Source: Photobacterium sp. CCB-ST2H9 (GTDB taxonomy: Bacteria > Pseudomonadota > Gammaproteobacteria > Enterobacterales > Vibrionaceae). From it: a DNA stretch of 64,000 nt. A program made the translations under genes and the position numbers. The stretch covers positions 992,001 through 1,056,000 of the forward strand of contig NZ_CP100426.1 of assembly GCF_023151555.2 (NCBI RefSeq), read 5' to 3'. The notes beneath the pieces are model-generated. The model searched no databases. It saw only the letters and a list, made by a program, of their open reading frames with translations, and was not told where the DNA came from. The stretch's first letter is position 1; each line of letters starts with the position of its first letter. Positions 9,090 to 16,931 of this stretch are shown one piece after another.

Positions 9090-9334
9090 TGTACTTTTCT
9101 ATTTTTTGGTATTTTTTGTGTTTCGTTTACTTAACTCTAAACTTTTTTAATGTCATATTATACAACCTTCCACCAATAATAGGTTTTTTTATTGCATTGA
9201 TGGTGCCTTTTACAATTTTTTTCTATTTTGCTCAAACCATTTTGACTGCGATCGAACGTGACTGGAAACATTTTTTTCTCCACCACGTATGTATGGGGAT
9301 AATTGCCCCAACCTTTTATTTGCTGATGTATTGA
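9089..9334 (+). CDS. Small membrane protein, unit 3 (putative immunity protein)
   Basis: 81 residues, the most diverged of the three paralogues (IERDWKH loop, LHHVCMGII end) but with the same start (MYFSIFWY) and the same length. All membrane segments are retained with no stop or frameshift, although the upstream tail gene is broken. This is consistent with selection for the membrane protein alone. Confidence 0.65.
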   Translation: MYFSIFWYFLCFVYLTLNFFNVILYNLPPIIGFFIALMVPFTIFFYFAQTILTAIERDWKHFFLHHVCMGIIAPTFYLLMY

Positions 9335-9368
9335 GTCGTATTCAACGTTGACTTTTCCCCATTACAGA

Positions 9369-9390
9369 CAATGCCTCAAATGAGGCATTG
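9369..9390 (+). terminator. Unit 3 terminal hairpin
   Basis: Perfect 10-bp stem CAATGCCTCA / TGAGGCATTG followed by TTTATT; the best formed of the three unit-ending hairpins. Confidence 0.75.
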
Positions 9391-9422
9391 TTTATTCGAA
9401 TGGTTTGTAAAATTAGTGGTTA

Positions 9423-9763
9423 ACTGTATAAACATCCAGTTCACCTGATATACTCACAGCAAGAAATCAACATATCAGGTCAAAAATATGCGGGTTTATT
9501 GCCAATGCGGATCGGCGTCTTCAATCAGCCGCTCTGTTCCCCTTTCTGCTGATACAGCAGCGCTTTACTGTTCATGCCGGGACCCGGAATGCGGACACAC
9601 GTTTGTGTCTGAAATGGGATTTAAGCACACACTGGAACTGCCTAAAAAAGTACAAGAAACGCAGCCGAGCGGATACGCTCAGGGTGGCAGGGTGTATTGC
9701 GGTTGCGGGAAAGCGGCCGTCATCAATAAAACGAACCGGTTCTCTCATAATGTGGCGGATGTG
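9423..9763 (+). repeat. Direct repeat copy B: ogr leader and 5' half
   Basis: Partner of 7484-7824. Recombination between the copies would delete 1939 bases, including all three toxin-tail units, and leave a single intact activator gene. Confidence 0.93.
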
Positions 9764-9928
9764 TACTGCAGTTGCCAGCACTGCGGGCATCGCTTTGTGA
9801 TGGCGTTGGCCTATGCACACACGCTAAGTCCTTCGGCCAAAACCACTCATGAACTGGCTATTTCACTCATTAAGGCCTTACCACCAGAGGCGCGGCAAAG
9901 CCTTAACCAACAACTATCCATGTTTTAA
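9488..9928 (+). CDS. Ogr/Delta-type late transcription activator, two zinc-finger halves
   Basis: 146 residues made of two similar cysteine-rich modules: residues 1-45 (CQC, then CSCRDPEC and GHTFVSEMGFKHT) and 68-110 (CGC, then CSCQHC and GHRFVMALAYAHT). This resembles the zinc-binding Ogr family (PF04606), whose members recruit RNA polymerase to P2 late promoters. P4 Delta is a natural tandem of two Ogr modules and is the closest layout. The C-X-C spacing of the first pair is not the usual C-X2-C. An ATG with a GGTC-type weak RBS follows a leader shared with the truncated copy. Confidence 0.82.
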   Translation: MRVYCQCGSASSISRSVPLSADTAALYCSCRDPECGHTFVSEMGFKHTLELPKKVQETQPSGYAQGGRVYCGCGKAAVINKTNRFSHNVADVYCSCQHCGHRFVMALAYAHTLSPSAKTTHELAISLIKALPPEARQSLNQQLSMF

Positions 9929-10191
9929 TATCGAAAACAATCACTCCCTTCAATTTCGGCGGCCATTTCAACAATGCTCAGTATGGCCGCCTGTTTCTTT
10001 GCATCCAACTGCCCTTTCATATCGGCCATAATCAGGCCAGCAATGTAGGCTCCCGCCTGCCTGGCCCTGACTGATGCGTTGCTACTCGCTACCCCGTCGA
10101 TCACTATCTCCAGCGCAGCCAGCGTAATATCGTCCTGTTTTTGTGTCTGGTCCATCTTTCGCTGGCCCATTATCTCTTCCGCTACAGACAT
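9925..10191 (-). CDS. Hypothetical prophage protein
   Basis: 88 residues, largely alpha-helical, acidic and alanine-rich; no signal peptide or clear motif. Ends tail to tail with the ogr-like gene (4-base overlap on opposite strands). It is the last gene of the leftward early operon that starts near cox. Function unknown. Confidence 0.6.
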   Translation of the reverse strand: MSVAEEIMGQRKMDQTQKQDDITLAALEIVIDGVASSNASVRARQAGAYIAGLIMADMKGQLDAKKQAAILSIVEMAAEIEGSDCFRY

Positions 10192-10351
10192 TTACGCCTC
10201 CAAACTCACTAACAACTGTATATTAATACAGTGGTTTTCAGTGTTAAACCAATTTCTTAATTTCCTTGCCTGGAGTGATAGAACAGTCGAGTGAAAATGT
10301 GCTTTGTCTCTCATCTTTTCCTGATCATGCAGAGAAAGACAGCGATTCAGG

Positions 10352-10618
10352 CTAGCGAATAAAGTAGTCCGGCAGCTCGGGAGGGTTCCAGACGCCACCA
10401 CATTTAATGCAGTGGTATTCCTGGGTTTCATGGTCGTAGCGGATAATACCGTAGTGATGACAGCGGGTGCAGACTTCAAGCAAATCACCTTTGTCCTGCA
10501 AAATAGATTTGTTCAGCTCTTCCTTGATCTGGCGTTGTTTTCTGATATCAATCGCGCCCGGCTTTCTGAACAGGTCCATGTCGTTCCGGGTACTCAGGCG
10601 CTTGGGTCGTTTGCTCAT
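10352..10618 (-). CDS. Zinc-ribbon protein of the early operon
   Basis: 88 residues. The C-terminal half carries CTRC and, 18 residues later, CIKCGG, a four-cysteine zinc ribbon; the N-terminal half is basic and helical. It could be a small DNA- or RNA-binding regulator. Its ATG overlaps the stop of the 55-residue gene upstream (ATGA), so it is translationally coupled to the operon from gpA. Confidence 0.68.
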   Translation of the reverse strand: MSKRPKRLSTRNDMDLFRKPGAIDIRKQRQIKEELNKSILQDKGDLLEVCTRCHHYGIIRYDHETQEYHCIKCGGVWNPPELPDYFIR

Positions 10619-10782
10619 GGGACATTCTGAGATGTAGGGTTACTCAGAGTATAGCGGCTGGGATAAGTTGAGCGCCGCTCTTCAGGGGGCACATCGCCAG
10701 ATGCGCCTTCCCGTTTCAGCCGCTCTCTGTTGTCTTGAATCTGCCGCTGAATCGCCTTTAGCTCTGCTGCGTTAAAGCACAT
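10615..10782 (-). CDS. Small hypothetical protein between gpA and zinc-ribbon gene
   Basis: 55 residues (MCFNAAELKAIQRQIQ...). The first 30 residues form a charged amphipathic helix, then a Pro/Ser-rich tail. It begins 15 bases after the gpA stop and ends by ATGA overlap with the zinc-ribbon gene. This tight packing supports it as a real gene despite its length. Function unknown. Confidence 0.6.
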   Translation of the reverse strand: MCFNAAELKAIQRQIQDNRERLKREGASGDVPPEERRSTYPSRYTLSNPTSQNVP

Positions 10783-10797
10783 TGTTATTCCTTATCA

Positions 10798-13308
10798 TCA
10801 AATCAACGGCCAGTCGTCATCGCTCTGCCAGCTGGCAGGAGATAGCAAGTCGGGCTGGTCGGTATCGGGTTTATGTTTGGGTGTTGTCTGTTTCTTAGGT
10901 TCGTCCCAACCATCCCAGCCGCCATAAGGCTGGGGTTTGGTGGCGAAAGTGGTTTCAATTTCAAGTGGTACCGAGCCGGATTGCCGGTTCAATGGTCCGG
11001 AACGCAAGCGATAACGGGCGCCATCATTGGTAAACAACGTTTGGCCAGCCAATAATCGGCTGAGATTGTTGTCGGTGTCGGCCAGAGGGCCGATGGTTTT
11101 ACGGATCACCGCTTTCAGATCATCGACAAACCTGTCCGGCCGAGCACCCGTACAGTTATTGACAGAACTCCGAGAGGCGGCAGAGCCGCCAGAGACAAGA
11201 GCGCCCTCACCGGCTGTTGTGCCAGTTGCCGATTTCTTGCGTATGGTCCAGTTTCGTACCCGCGTAATTTTGGTTTCCGAGGACTCCCCATTGAAGATGT
11301 CCACGCCTTTCACGCGGCTGACAGCCTCGCCGTATTCGTTCCCGAATGGCGTGACTTCGTAATGGGTGGTAATTGGGTGCTCTTTTCGCTTAGCGAACGG
11401 GCCACCCTGCCCCATAACGTACCCCTGCCAGTTGCCCTCATCTGCTGCTTGCAGCGTTTCGGCAATCTGATCATTCAGTTTGGCTTTAGGCTGATAGCTA
11501 TCGACCAGACGTTGGCGAATCTCTTTACCTTGCATTAAATACGCAGGCATATGCGGGCCGACGTAATCATGGTTTCTGTCGGTCCACAGTTGATTCAGTT
11601 CATTACGGTTCAGCTCGAACAGGTACTGAGCAAAGCTGTTGCGGTCGAGGTTTGCCAGCCTGCGCAGTTCCCGCCACACAGTAACCGGTGCACCACCAAA
11701 AAACTGAAACTGACGAATGCTCCAGCGCGACGCCCAGGCTGTCACGTTTTTCGCCATGTCTTGCACGGGCTTGCCCGTTTCCTTACTCACGGCGTCATCC
11801 ATCGCGTAGCCGTCGATATTCTTGCTGATGTACTTCGCGATATAGCCCGTGGCAGTGCCTTTGTCCGGGTCGATAGTTTTCACATCGCAGCGGGCACGGT
11901 GCAGCAGCTTGCCACTGCGTTTAGAAATAAGCTCACCGCGGTCTTCTTCCACCGCATAGTCAATAAAAATGGCCTTGGCGGCCTTTACATCTTCTGGTTT
12001 TAACCACAGCAAAATGTGCCAGTGCGGCGTGCCATCGTGATGCGGCTCGGCAACGCGAATACCAAACCAGCGAATATCAGCCCGGGCCATTTCTGCGCGA
12101 ATTTTTGCCCAGGTGCGACACAGGTACTGCTGCGTGTCTCGCGGGCTGGCACCGTTCCAGTGTTCAACAAAGGTATTTCTGGCGCCTTTCTTTCGGCGCT
12201 TGCGGCTGTTGTGGTATTTGCTAGGCGCAGTGAGGGTATAGAACTGCCCGGCCAATTGCAGGTTTGCGGCTAAGTCTTCACAGCCGCGAACCCGTGTCAT
12301 CAGCTCATGACGGCGAATGGCTGGGTTGGCGACCGACTTAAGCACCATGTCTTCCAGCTGTGCGGTTTCTTCTGTGTCTTCGTCGAACAGTTCGTGATTA
12401 CTGATCATGTCCCAGTTACGTTTACACTGGGCTTTGTGTTCTTCCAGACAATCACGGCTGCAGTATGGCGTGGCGAGTTTAGAAACCCCACCCATGGCAA
12501 TTGCCAGGTGTTCCCGCATGATATTGCGGGCACGCCACAACTTGTTCTTCCACCAATTCTCTTTACTTAATTTGCCGATACCACACTCAGCATCTTCCGG
12601 CAGTATGGTTTGCTTGGTAACAGGCGGCACAATGCCGAAGCTTCGGCACATTTCGGCCAGATGTTCGTATGCCTGAACGATGGTCACTTCATATTTCACT
12701 TTGGGGTTTACCGCTTCAGACAGATCACGCAGGCACTTTTCAAACAGCACTGCCACTTGCGCGGCCAGGTTCCCCACTTCATCTTTGCTGAGTTCAGCCA
12801 GAATACGTTCGCGGCGGTTTTTAGCGGGTTTCTTCATCAGCTGTTCTAACGTGCCTTTTTCAACAGCGTGCTGATGCTTGAAATTGCTCTGATCAACGTC
12901 GTCGTTCATCACAGCAATCTTCTGAATGGTTGGCAGGTGCCTGTAGCGCTGGCGCACCATGCTGATGCGGTGCTGCAGGTCTTCACCCATGTAGGTACGC
13001 AAAAAGATGTTGGCTGCAGCACGGCCTTCCGCTTCAAAAATACGGATGTACCGATCGGCAAAATAACGCGCCAGGTAATCTGGCAGATCACCAAAATACT
13101 GACGACGCCATTCATGGTCGGCAGGGTTTAGGTTGTAAAGCCGGCGCTCGCTGATGGTCATATCATCCGGCGTGCGATCGGCTTCTATTTTGGTGGGAAT
13201 TAGTGCGATTGGCTGAGGCTCAGCAAAATCTAACGTCTGCTGAGCCCAGTTCTGGCAGGCAATTGAAGCCTTGCGGATGTATTCCGGTGTTGAGTAAACA
13301 TCACTCAT
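10798..13308 (-). CDS. Replication initiation endonuclease, P2 gpA family
   Basis: An 836-residue HUH endonuclease for rolling-circle replication of P2-like phages (P2 gpA is 761 residues). HUH motif GTPHWHILLW lies near residue 425, with the metal-binding H-x-H. Motif 3, TGYIAKYISKNIDGY, lies near 485 with two tyrosines four residues apart, matching the dual-tyrosine mechanism. A cysteine pair near 280-292 (CSRDC) may be structural. The long C-terminal tail is Ser/Lys-rich and probably disordered. Coupled by overlap to the small genes before it. Confidence 0.92.
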   Translation of the reverse strand: MSDVYSTPEYIRKASIACQNWAQQTLDFAEPQPIALIPTKIEADRTPDDMTISERRLYNLNPADHEWRRQYFGDLPDYLARYFADRYIRIFEAEGRAAANIFLRTYMGEDLQHRISMVRQRYRHLPTIQKIAVMNDDVDQSNFKHQHAVEKGTLEQLMKKPAKNRRERILAELSKDEVGNLAAQVAVLFEKCLRDLSEAVNPKVKYEVTIVQAYEHLAEMCRSFGIVPPVTKQTILPEDAECGIGKLSKENWWKNKLWRARNIMREHLAIAMGGVSKLATPYCSRDCLEEHKAQCKRNWDMISNHELFDEDTEETAQLEDMVLKSVANPAIRRHELMTRVRGCEDLAANLQLAGQFYTLTAPSKYHNSRKRRKKGARNTFVEHWNGASPRDTQQYLCRTWAKIRAEMARADIRWFGIRVAEPHHDGTPHWHILLWLKPEDVKAAKAIFIDYAVEEDRGELISKRSGKLLHRARCDVKTIDPDKGTATGYIAKYISKNIDGYAMDDAVSKETGKPVQDMAKNVTAWASRWSIRQFQFFGGAPVTVWRELRRLANLDRNSFAQYLFELNRNELNQLWTDRNHDYVGPHMPAYLMQGKEIRQRLVDSYQPKAKLNDQIAETLQAADEGNWQGYVMGQGGPFAKRKEHPITTHYEVTPFGNEYGEAVSRVKGVDIFNGESSETKITRVRNWTIRKKSATGTTAGEGALVSGGSAASRSSVNNCTGARPDRFVDDLKAVIRKTIGPLADTDNNLSRLLAGQTLFTNDGARYRLRSGPLNRQSGSVPLEIETTFATKPQPYGGWDGWDEPKKQTTPKHKPDTDQPDLLSPASWQSDDDWPLI

Positions 13309-13541
13309 GACGTAGAGGCATCAACAACAAGTTTGCCAATCGCGTCATTCGCCCAACGTTGAACAAATTCTTGATTGATTTTCTCAGCCATAGATTCTGG
13401 TAATGCTACGGCCACACTCCAGCCAGACAAATCTGGCGGAGACAATGTTAATTCAATAGCAAAGTCACCATACAAGTAGTTAAAGTGGCGAGGCGTAACA
13501 GTCACAATGCCATGACTAGTTTGAAAAGTTTGATTACTCAT
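13305..13541 (-). CDS. Hypothetical early prophage protein
   Basis: 78 residues, no recognised domain. Its stop and the gpA start overlap by 4 bases, and its own start overlaps the preceding gene's stop the same way. It has a beta-rich N-terminal half. Probably a small accessory of replication or regulation by position only. Confidence 0.6.
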   Translation of the reverse strand: MSNQTFQTSHGIVTVTPRHFNYLYGDFAIELTLSPPDLSGWSVAVALPESMAEKINQEFVQRWANDAIGKLVVDASTS

Positions 13542-13765
13542 ACCGTCACAAACTCCTGTGCATCCACAATCAAGAAGCCGCCTTTATTGGGGCCTTTGCT
13601 GATCACGCCTTTCATGAGGTGTTCGCATTCAAGGGTTACGCAGGCTTCGCGTACTGCTTCACCACGGCTTTCGAATTCACCCAGTTCGATATTCATAGGC
13701 TCTGCGGTTTGTTGATGGCGGATGATGCCGCCATCAGGACAGAGGAATACGGCAAGGTAGTTCAT
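13538..13765 (-). CDS. Hypothetical early prophage protein
   Basis: 75 residues beginning MNYLAVFLCPDGGI; no recognised family. Coupled by ATGA overlaps on both sides. Part of its 5' region, a palindrome reading GATGGCGG...CCGCCATC, is also preserved at the left end of the second prophage remnant (21694-21715), so the gene was once present there too. Confidence 0.6.
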   Translation of the reverse strand: MNYLAVFLCPDGGIIRHQQTAEPMNIELGEFESRGEAVREACVTLECEHLMKGVISKGPNKGGFLIVDAQEFVTV

Positions 13766-14211
13766 GCCACGACCTCCCCAAATTTGTTTAGGAAGTGATT
13801 GGCTTCATCCACCCAGCAGCGACCCGCATCAACGGTGCGTTTGGCATCGTCGGTGGTGCAGCCAGCTTTCTCGATGAGCGGGTAAGCCGCTTCGGTGCAA
13901 TCGCAGTTTTCCTGCAGGCGGTCGCGCAGGTAACCGATGAGCCGGATTCCCTGCAATGGTGTAGTATTCGACAACGACAGCACACACCAACCATCCGCAA
14001 GGCCGTACTGGCCGCCTTCAAGCACATGGGTGATTTGCGAATTCATTTCCTGCCCGGTGTGATCGCCGTTATCGTCGATTTCCAGCATGTTCAGGACATC
14101 ACCAACCTGATAGCTGTCGCTCAATATGACTTCATGGGTTTTACGCCCAGCTAAGATTTCAGTGAAGTTAGCCGATTGGATCATCACTTCGTGAATCGTG
14201 AAATTACTCAT
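13762..14211 (-). CDS. DUF3850-like (ASCH/PUA fold) protein
   Basis: 149 residues. The first 85 residues fit DUF3850 in the ASCH superfamily: HEV..., EILAGRKTHEVILSD, QVGDVLNMLEID, THV and GLADGWCVLSLS blocks. ASCH domains are small RNA- or nucleotide-binding folds. The C-terminal 60 residues hold several cysteines (CDCTEAAYP, GCTTDDA, GRCW) and a helical end. A close homologue of the same length lies in prophage remnant 2 at 21739. Member of the overlapping early gene chain. Confidence 0.72.
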   Translation of the reverse strand: MSNFTIHEVMIQSANFTEILAGRKTHEVILSDSYQVGDVLNMLEIDDNGDHTGQEMNSQITHVLEGGQYGLADGWCVLSLSNTTPLQGIRLIGYLRDRLQENCDCTEAAYPLIEKAGCTTDDAKRTVDAGRCWVDEANHFLNKFGEVVA

Positions 14212-14714
14212 GCCTGCACCTCCGCGTTATCTCGCGCTTCGGCGACCAGCTCGATCAGCTTGTCTTCAATTGCCAGCAGGTTTTTGATGTCGTCACGTTC
14301 GAAATAAAACGATGCATAGAAAAGACGAACCTGACGCACATCAGGTTGATATTGGGTTGTGACTGGAAGTACTCTCACATACAACTCATCAGCATGCGGC
14401 GCATAACTCACATGAATATGCAGCACATCCTTGCACTCCATCGCCAATTGCATGATGCCTACGGCCACATCATGCGAATTGCGGTTCCGAATGGCTTCAG
14501 CCAGCTTTTCAGAATCCATTGCCAGTGAGACCGCTTGTTCTTCCAGCGAACCGGTACGCGGTTTCACCTGAACCAAAGCCTGTCGCACAATCGCTTCACA
14601 ACGGCTCAACAGCTTTAAATTGTCTTCAGAATGGCGGGTCACTTCTTTCAGTAATTCAGCGGCTTCTGCTTTTGCCTGCTGCGCTTGTTCCAGTATCGCT
14701 TGTGCATTACTCAT
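14208..14714 (-). CDS. Hypothetical early prophage protein, helical
   Basis: 168 residues. The N-terminal 45 residues are a long Ala/Glu/Lys helix (EQAQQAKAEAAELLKE), likely a coiled coil; the rest is mixed. Homologous over its length to the gene at 22194 in prophage remnant 2. First gene after an internal intrinsic terminator, so its expression probably depends on read-through or antitermination. Function unknown. Confidence 0.62.
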   Translation of the reverse strand: MSNAQAILEQAQQAKAEAAELLKEVTRHSEDNLKLLSRCEAIVRQALVQVKPRTGSLEEQAVSLAMDSEKLAEAIRNRNSHDVAVGIMQLAMECKDVLHIHVSYAPHADELYVRVLPVTTQYQPDVRQVRLFYASFYFERDDIKNLLAIEDKLIELVAEARDNAEVQA

Positions 14715-14737
14715 GGTTTTCTCCTAACCAAGGTGAC

Positions 14738-14761
14738 AAAAAAAGCCCGCGCCAGGCGGGC
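14738..14761 (-). terminator. Intrinsic terminator within the early operon
   Basis: On the minus strand, stem GCCCGC / GCGGGC with loop followed by TTTTTTT. It lies between the 133-residue gene and the 168-residue gene. A related hairpin (GTCCGC/GCGGAC) is kept at the same place in prophage remnant 2. Confidence 0.8.
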
Positions 14762-14776
14762 AAAGGGCGACAACAA

Positions 14777-15178
14777 TTAGCTACAGAAATTGGAAGGGTT
14801 CAGACGACCGACAGGGCCAGCCATGTTTTCAAAACGGGTAACCACACCTGCCATCATCTTCAGGCCAGTGGCAATTTTGGCGGCCTCTTCCTGGGTGAAG
14901 TCATCGAAACTCATGCTGACATGCAGCTGTTTCAGGCCAGCACAAAAGCAAAGCATCCGGCGCTGTTCTTCATCCAGCGTGCAATAAACCAGTTTCAGCT
15001 TGTTGCGCTTGTGCTCGTGGGTGAACAGGCTTTTGGCTGCGGCGATAGATTCCAGTGCCGACTTCTTCGGTGCATTGGTTGTCACCACATGCACATCGGC
15101 CACACTCTTTGGCTGGCCGCGCAGGAACGGGTGTACTTCAGCGGAGTGCGTTTGTGGTTTCAGAGCGGTTTGGCTCAT
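14777..15178 (-). CDS. Hypothetical early prophage protein
   Basis: 133 residues from the ATG at 15178, chosen because AAGGAG lies 7 bases upstream; an in-frame start further up has no such site. No family recognised. The central part has YCTLDEEQRRML and the C-terminal part DFTQEEAAKIATGLK. A decayed copy is visible at 22750-23070. Located between the CII-like gene and the internal terminator. Confidence 0.62.
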   Translation of the reverse strand: MSQTALKPQTHSAEVHPFLRGQPKSVADVHVVTTNAPKKSALESIAAAKSLFTHEHKRNKLKLVYCTLDEEQRRMLCFCAGLKQLHVSMSFDDFTQEEAAKIATGLKMMAGVVTRFENMAGPVGRLNPSNFCS

Positions 15179-15188
15179 GGGTGTCTCC

Positions 15189-15713
15189 TTACGAAAGTCC
15201 GGGAATGGGGGCACCGTTCGCCAGAAAATCCGAGCCGAACTGCATGAGCGGCTGAAAGGCGGTGGTGCGGTTTTCCAAATCGTTGATTAAAAGCACAAGG
15301 TTGCTGATGGCAGCCTGAGCTTTGGCTAAGGTTTTTCGCTTCTGGCTACGAGGCAAACGGTCTGCACTGCACAAGCGCATTGCATCGCCAGACAGTTCGC
15401 CAGACAGCGAGCTGTTGAGTAAGGTGCGTTCCAGCAGGTTCTTGTCTTCTGCTTCGGTGGGCACCGGCACAGTCACCACGCCCAGATCGGCAAACAGCGT
15501 ATTCAGAATGGTGAAGTCACCCGACTCTTTGCACAGCATGGCGAGATCAACCGGGCACAGCTTATGCGGTTGCTCGGGGTTCAGCTTGTTTCGCAGCATG
15601 GTGCCGCTGGTCACGCCAATGCGTTTGGCGAGCTGTTCCATGTTGTGGTTCAGGGCAAAATCACAACAAACAGCGTTGTAATCTCGTTGTTTGCGCTCAC
15701 GTAATCCGCACAT
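15189..15713 (-). CDS. CII-like phage regulator (Phage_CP76 family)
   Basis: 174 residues. The N-terminal 70 residues fit the phage CII/CP76 regulatory family: RDYNAVCCDFALNHNMEQLAKRIGV, then SGTMLRNKLNPEQPH, a helix-turn-helix with the conserved N-P context. Such proteins set the lysis-lysogeny balance in K139/186-type phages. The C-terminal part is helical. It lies 10 bases before the next gene, so it is co-transcribed. It has been deleted from prophage remnant 2. Confidence 0.75.
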   Translation of the reverse strand: MCGLRERKQRDYNAVCCDFALNHNMEQLAKRIGVTSGTMLRNKLNPEQPHKLCPVDLAMLCKESGDFTILNTLFADLGVVTVPVPTEAEDKNLLERTLLNSSLSGELSGDAMRLCSADRLPRSQKRKTLAKAQAAISNLVLLINDLENRTTAFQPLMQFGSDFLANGAPIPGLS

Positions 15714-15842
15714 AGCGATTTACTCATCCATGAAAGACACTGTTTAAAGACATATCGGGACAAGAATGACAACCCAGGCAACGGCATCCAGCCATGTCGG
15801 GCAGTATTCTTTGGTCGGGTTCAGGGAGGACAAACGCATGAC

Positions 15843-16055
15843 TTAGCCCAACAACTCTTTTGCTTCACGCGCGGCCATTTCGTGCATGGCATACATGTTC
15901 AGCATGGGCTTTTCGTAAGGCTTTTCTTTCTTCTTGATGATGTACACACCGTTCGAAACTTTATGCTTGATGGTGCCTAGGGGTTCGCCACTTAAACGCG
16001 AAAATTCTTCATAGCGCATATATGGGACGAGCGGGGGTGTATTAAAGGAAAACAT
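15843..16055 (-). CDS. Cox-like regulator / excisionase
   Basis: 70 residues (58 if translation starts at the internal ATG of MRYEEFSRL). The core MRYEEFSRLSG...GTIKHKVSNGVY is typical of Cox/Apl-like winged-helix proteins of P2-related phages, which repress the lysogenic promoter and direct excision. First gene of the leftward early operon, facing cI across a short operator region, exactly the expected place. Confidence 0.78.
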   Translation of the reverse strand: MFSFNTPPLVPYMRYEEFSRLSGEPLGTIKHKVSNGVYIIKKKEKPYEKPMLNMYAMHEMAAREAKELLG

Positions 16056-16236
16056 GGTGCTATGCTCCTGAGTTGGTTTGCTTTTTTATCGGGTTTCTTT
16101 TGCTTTGGTCGGCGGTGAAACTCGATGTCACAGGGATGATAGATCGCCAAAGGGGATTTAATCAAGACTCAATTGAGATTTGGCTGGATTATAAATCCCA
16201 TTTAACGATCTGAGTCAAATATTTCGCTAGGTGAGA
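16056..16236. promoter_or_regulatory. cox-cI switch region with palindromic operators
   Basis: 181 bases between divergent cox and cI. It contains a perfect 10-bp palindrome CTCAATTGAG (16168-16177), an inverted repeat GGATT-ATA-AATCC (16186-16198), and a half-site-like GAGTCAAAT further on. These are plausible CI or Cox binding sites for the two face-to-face promoters. The cox-side half is shared with prophage remnant 2 (about 23160-23250); the palindromes are not. Confidence 0.65.
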
Positions 16237-16905
16237 ATGAACAGCAGAAAAAAAATCCTTGCTCCAGACTATTTGAAAGGTCATGACTTCACTCAGAACC
16301 TAAAACGGATTCTGGGATGTAAAGATTTTTTGGAGTTATCGGAATTATTAGATGTGCCCAAGTCTACTTTTAGCACTTGGAACTTGCATGACCGAACCTC
16401 ACATGAGCTCATGGTTAGAATTCATTTGGCGACGGGAACGCCAATCCGTCAGCTTGCACTGGGTGAAGATGTCGAAGAGGCAGAACAAAAGTATGAAAAG
16501 CCAGTTGATGATGTAGCTGGTAGCCATACTGCTGTCGAAAAAAATCCACCTGAAGTAACCCAACTTTCTACGGTTGTGATACAAAGTTTTTGTCTGGCAA
16601 ACGGGCAACTTATCGAAACCGGGGATATCGCCTACCCCATTCGTCGAATGAACAGCTTCAACCTGAAAGCTGAACACACCATTGAAGTGGAAACGAACGA
16701 AGCGATCTACTTAGTAGATAAATCTTCAACTGATGCTGTTTCTGGTGTGTACCTGATCGACGTGGACGGCCTGCTGTCGTTCAACCGCATTCAACGTTTT
16801 CCAGGTAAGAAACTGGCTATCGCCTTTGGCGAGAGCACAATTGAAGCGAAACCAGAAGATATCAAGGTAATCGGCAGGGTTGTGGTTACTTTGAGGAAGG
16901 ATTGA
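16237..16905 (+). CDS. CI-type lysogeny repressor
   Basis: 222 residues from the ATG at 16237, preferred over the GTG at 16231 because AGGTGA lies just upstream. Residues about 8-75 form the phage CI DNA-binding domain (FTQNLKRILGC, ELSELLDVPKSTFSTWNLHDRTSHEL). Residues about 115-220 are the CI C-terminal oligomerisation domain (IRRMNSFNLKAEH, YLIDVDGLLSFNRIQRFPGKK). It holds the prophage silent. The C-terminal domain is almost identical to that of the repressor at 23268, whereas the N-terminal domains differ, a sign of recombination. Confidence 0.85.
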   Translation: MNSRKKILAPDYLKGHDFTQNLKRILGCKDFLELSELLDVPKSTFSTWNLHDRTSHELMVRIHLATGTPIRQLALGEDVEEAEQKYEKPVDDVAGSHTAVEKNPPEVTQLSTVVIQSFCLANGQLIETGDIAYPIRRMNSFNLKAEHTIEVETNEAIYLVDKSSTDAVSGVYLIDVDGLLSFNRIQRFPGKKLAIAFGESTIEAKPEDIKVIGRVVVTLRKD

Positions 16906-16931
16906 TTTTTTTAACTGGCTAGGGAAGCACC

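Larger units (their letters stand above)
7832..9390 (+). repeat. Tandem array of three toxin-tail / membrane-protein units
   Basis: Three units of about 550 bases (small membrane-protein ATGs at 7991, 8543 and 9089; spacing 552 and 546). Each has a DUF3289-like tail, a membrane-protein gene joined by TAATG, and a GCCTC/GAGGC-type hairpin. Unit 1 has lost its 5' part, unit 2 is the best preserved, and unit 3 has a damaged tail gene. The membrane genes have diverged more than the tail sequences, as expected for related but distinct immunity specificities. Confidence 0.85.
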
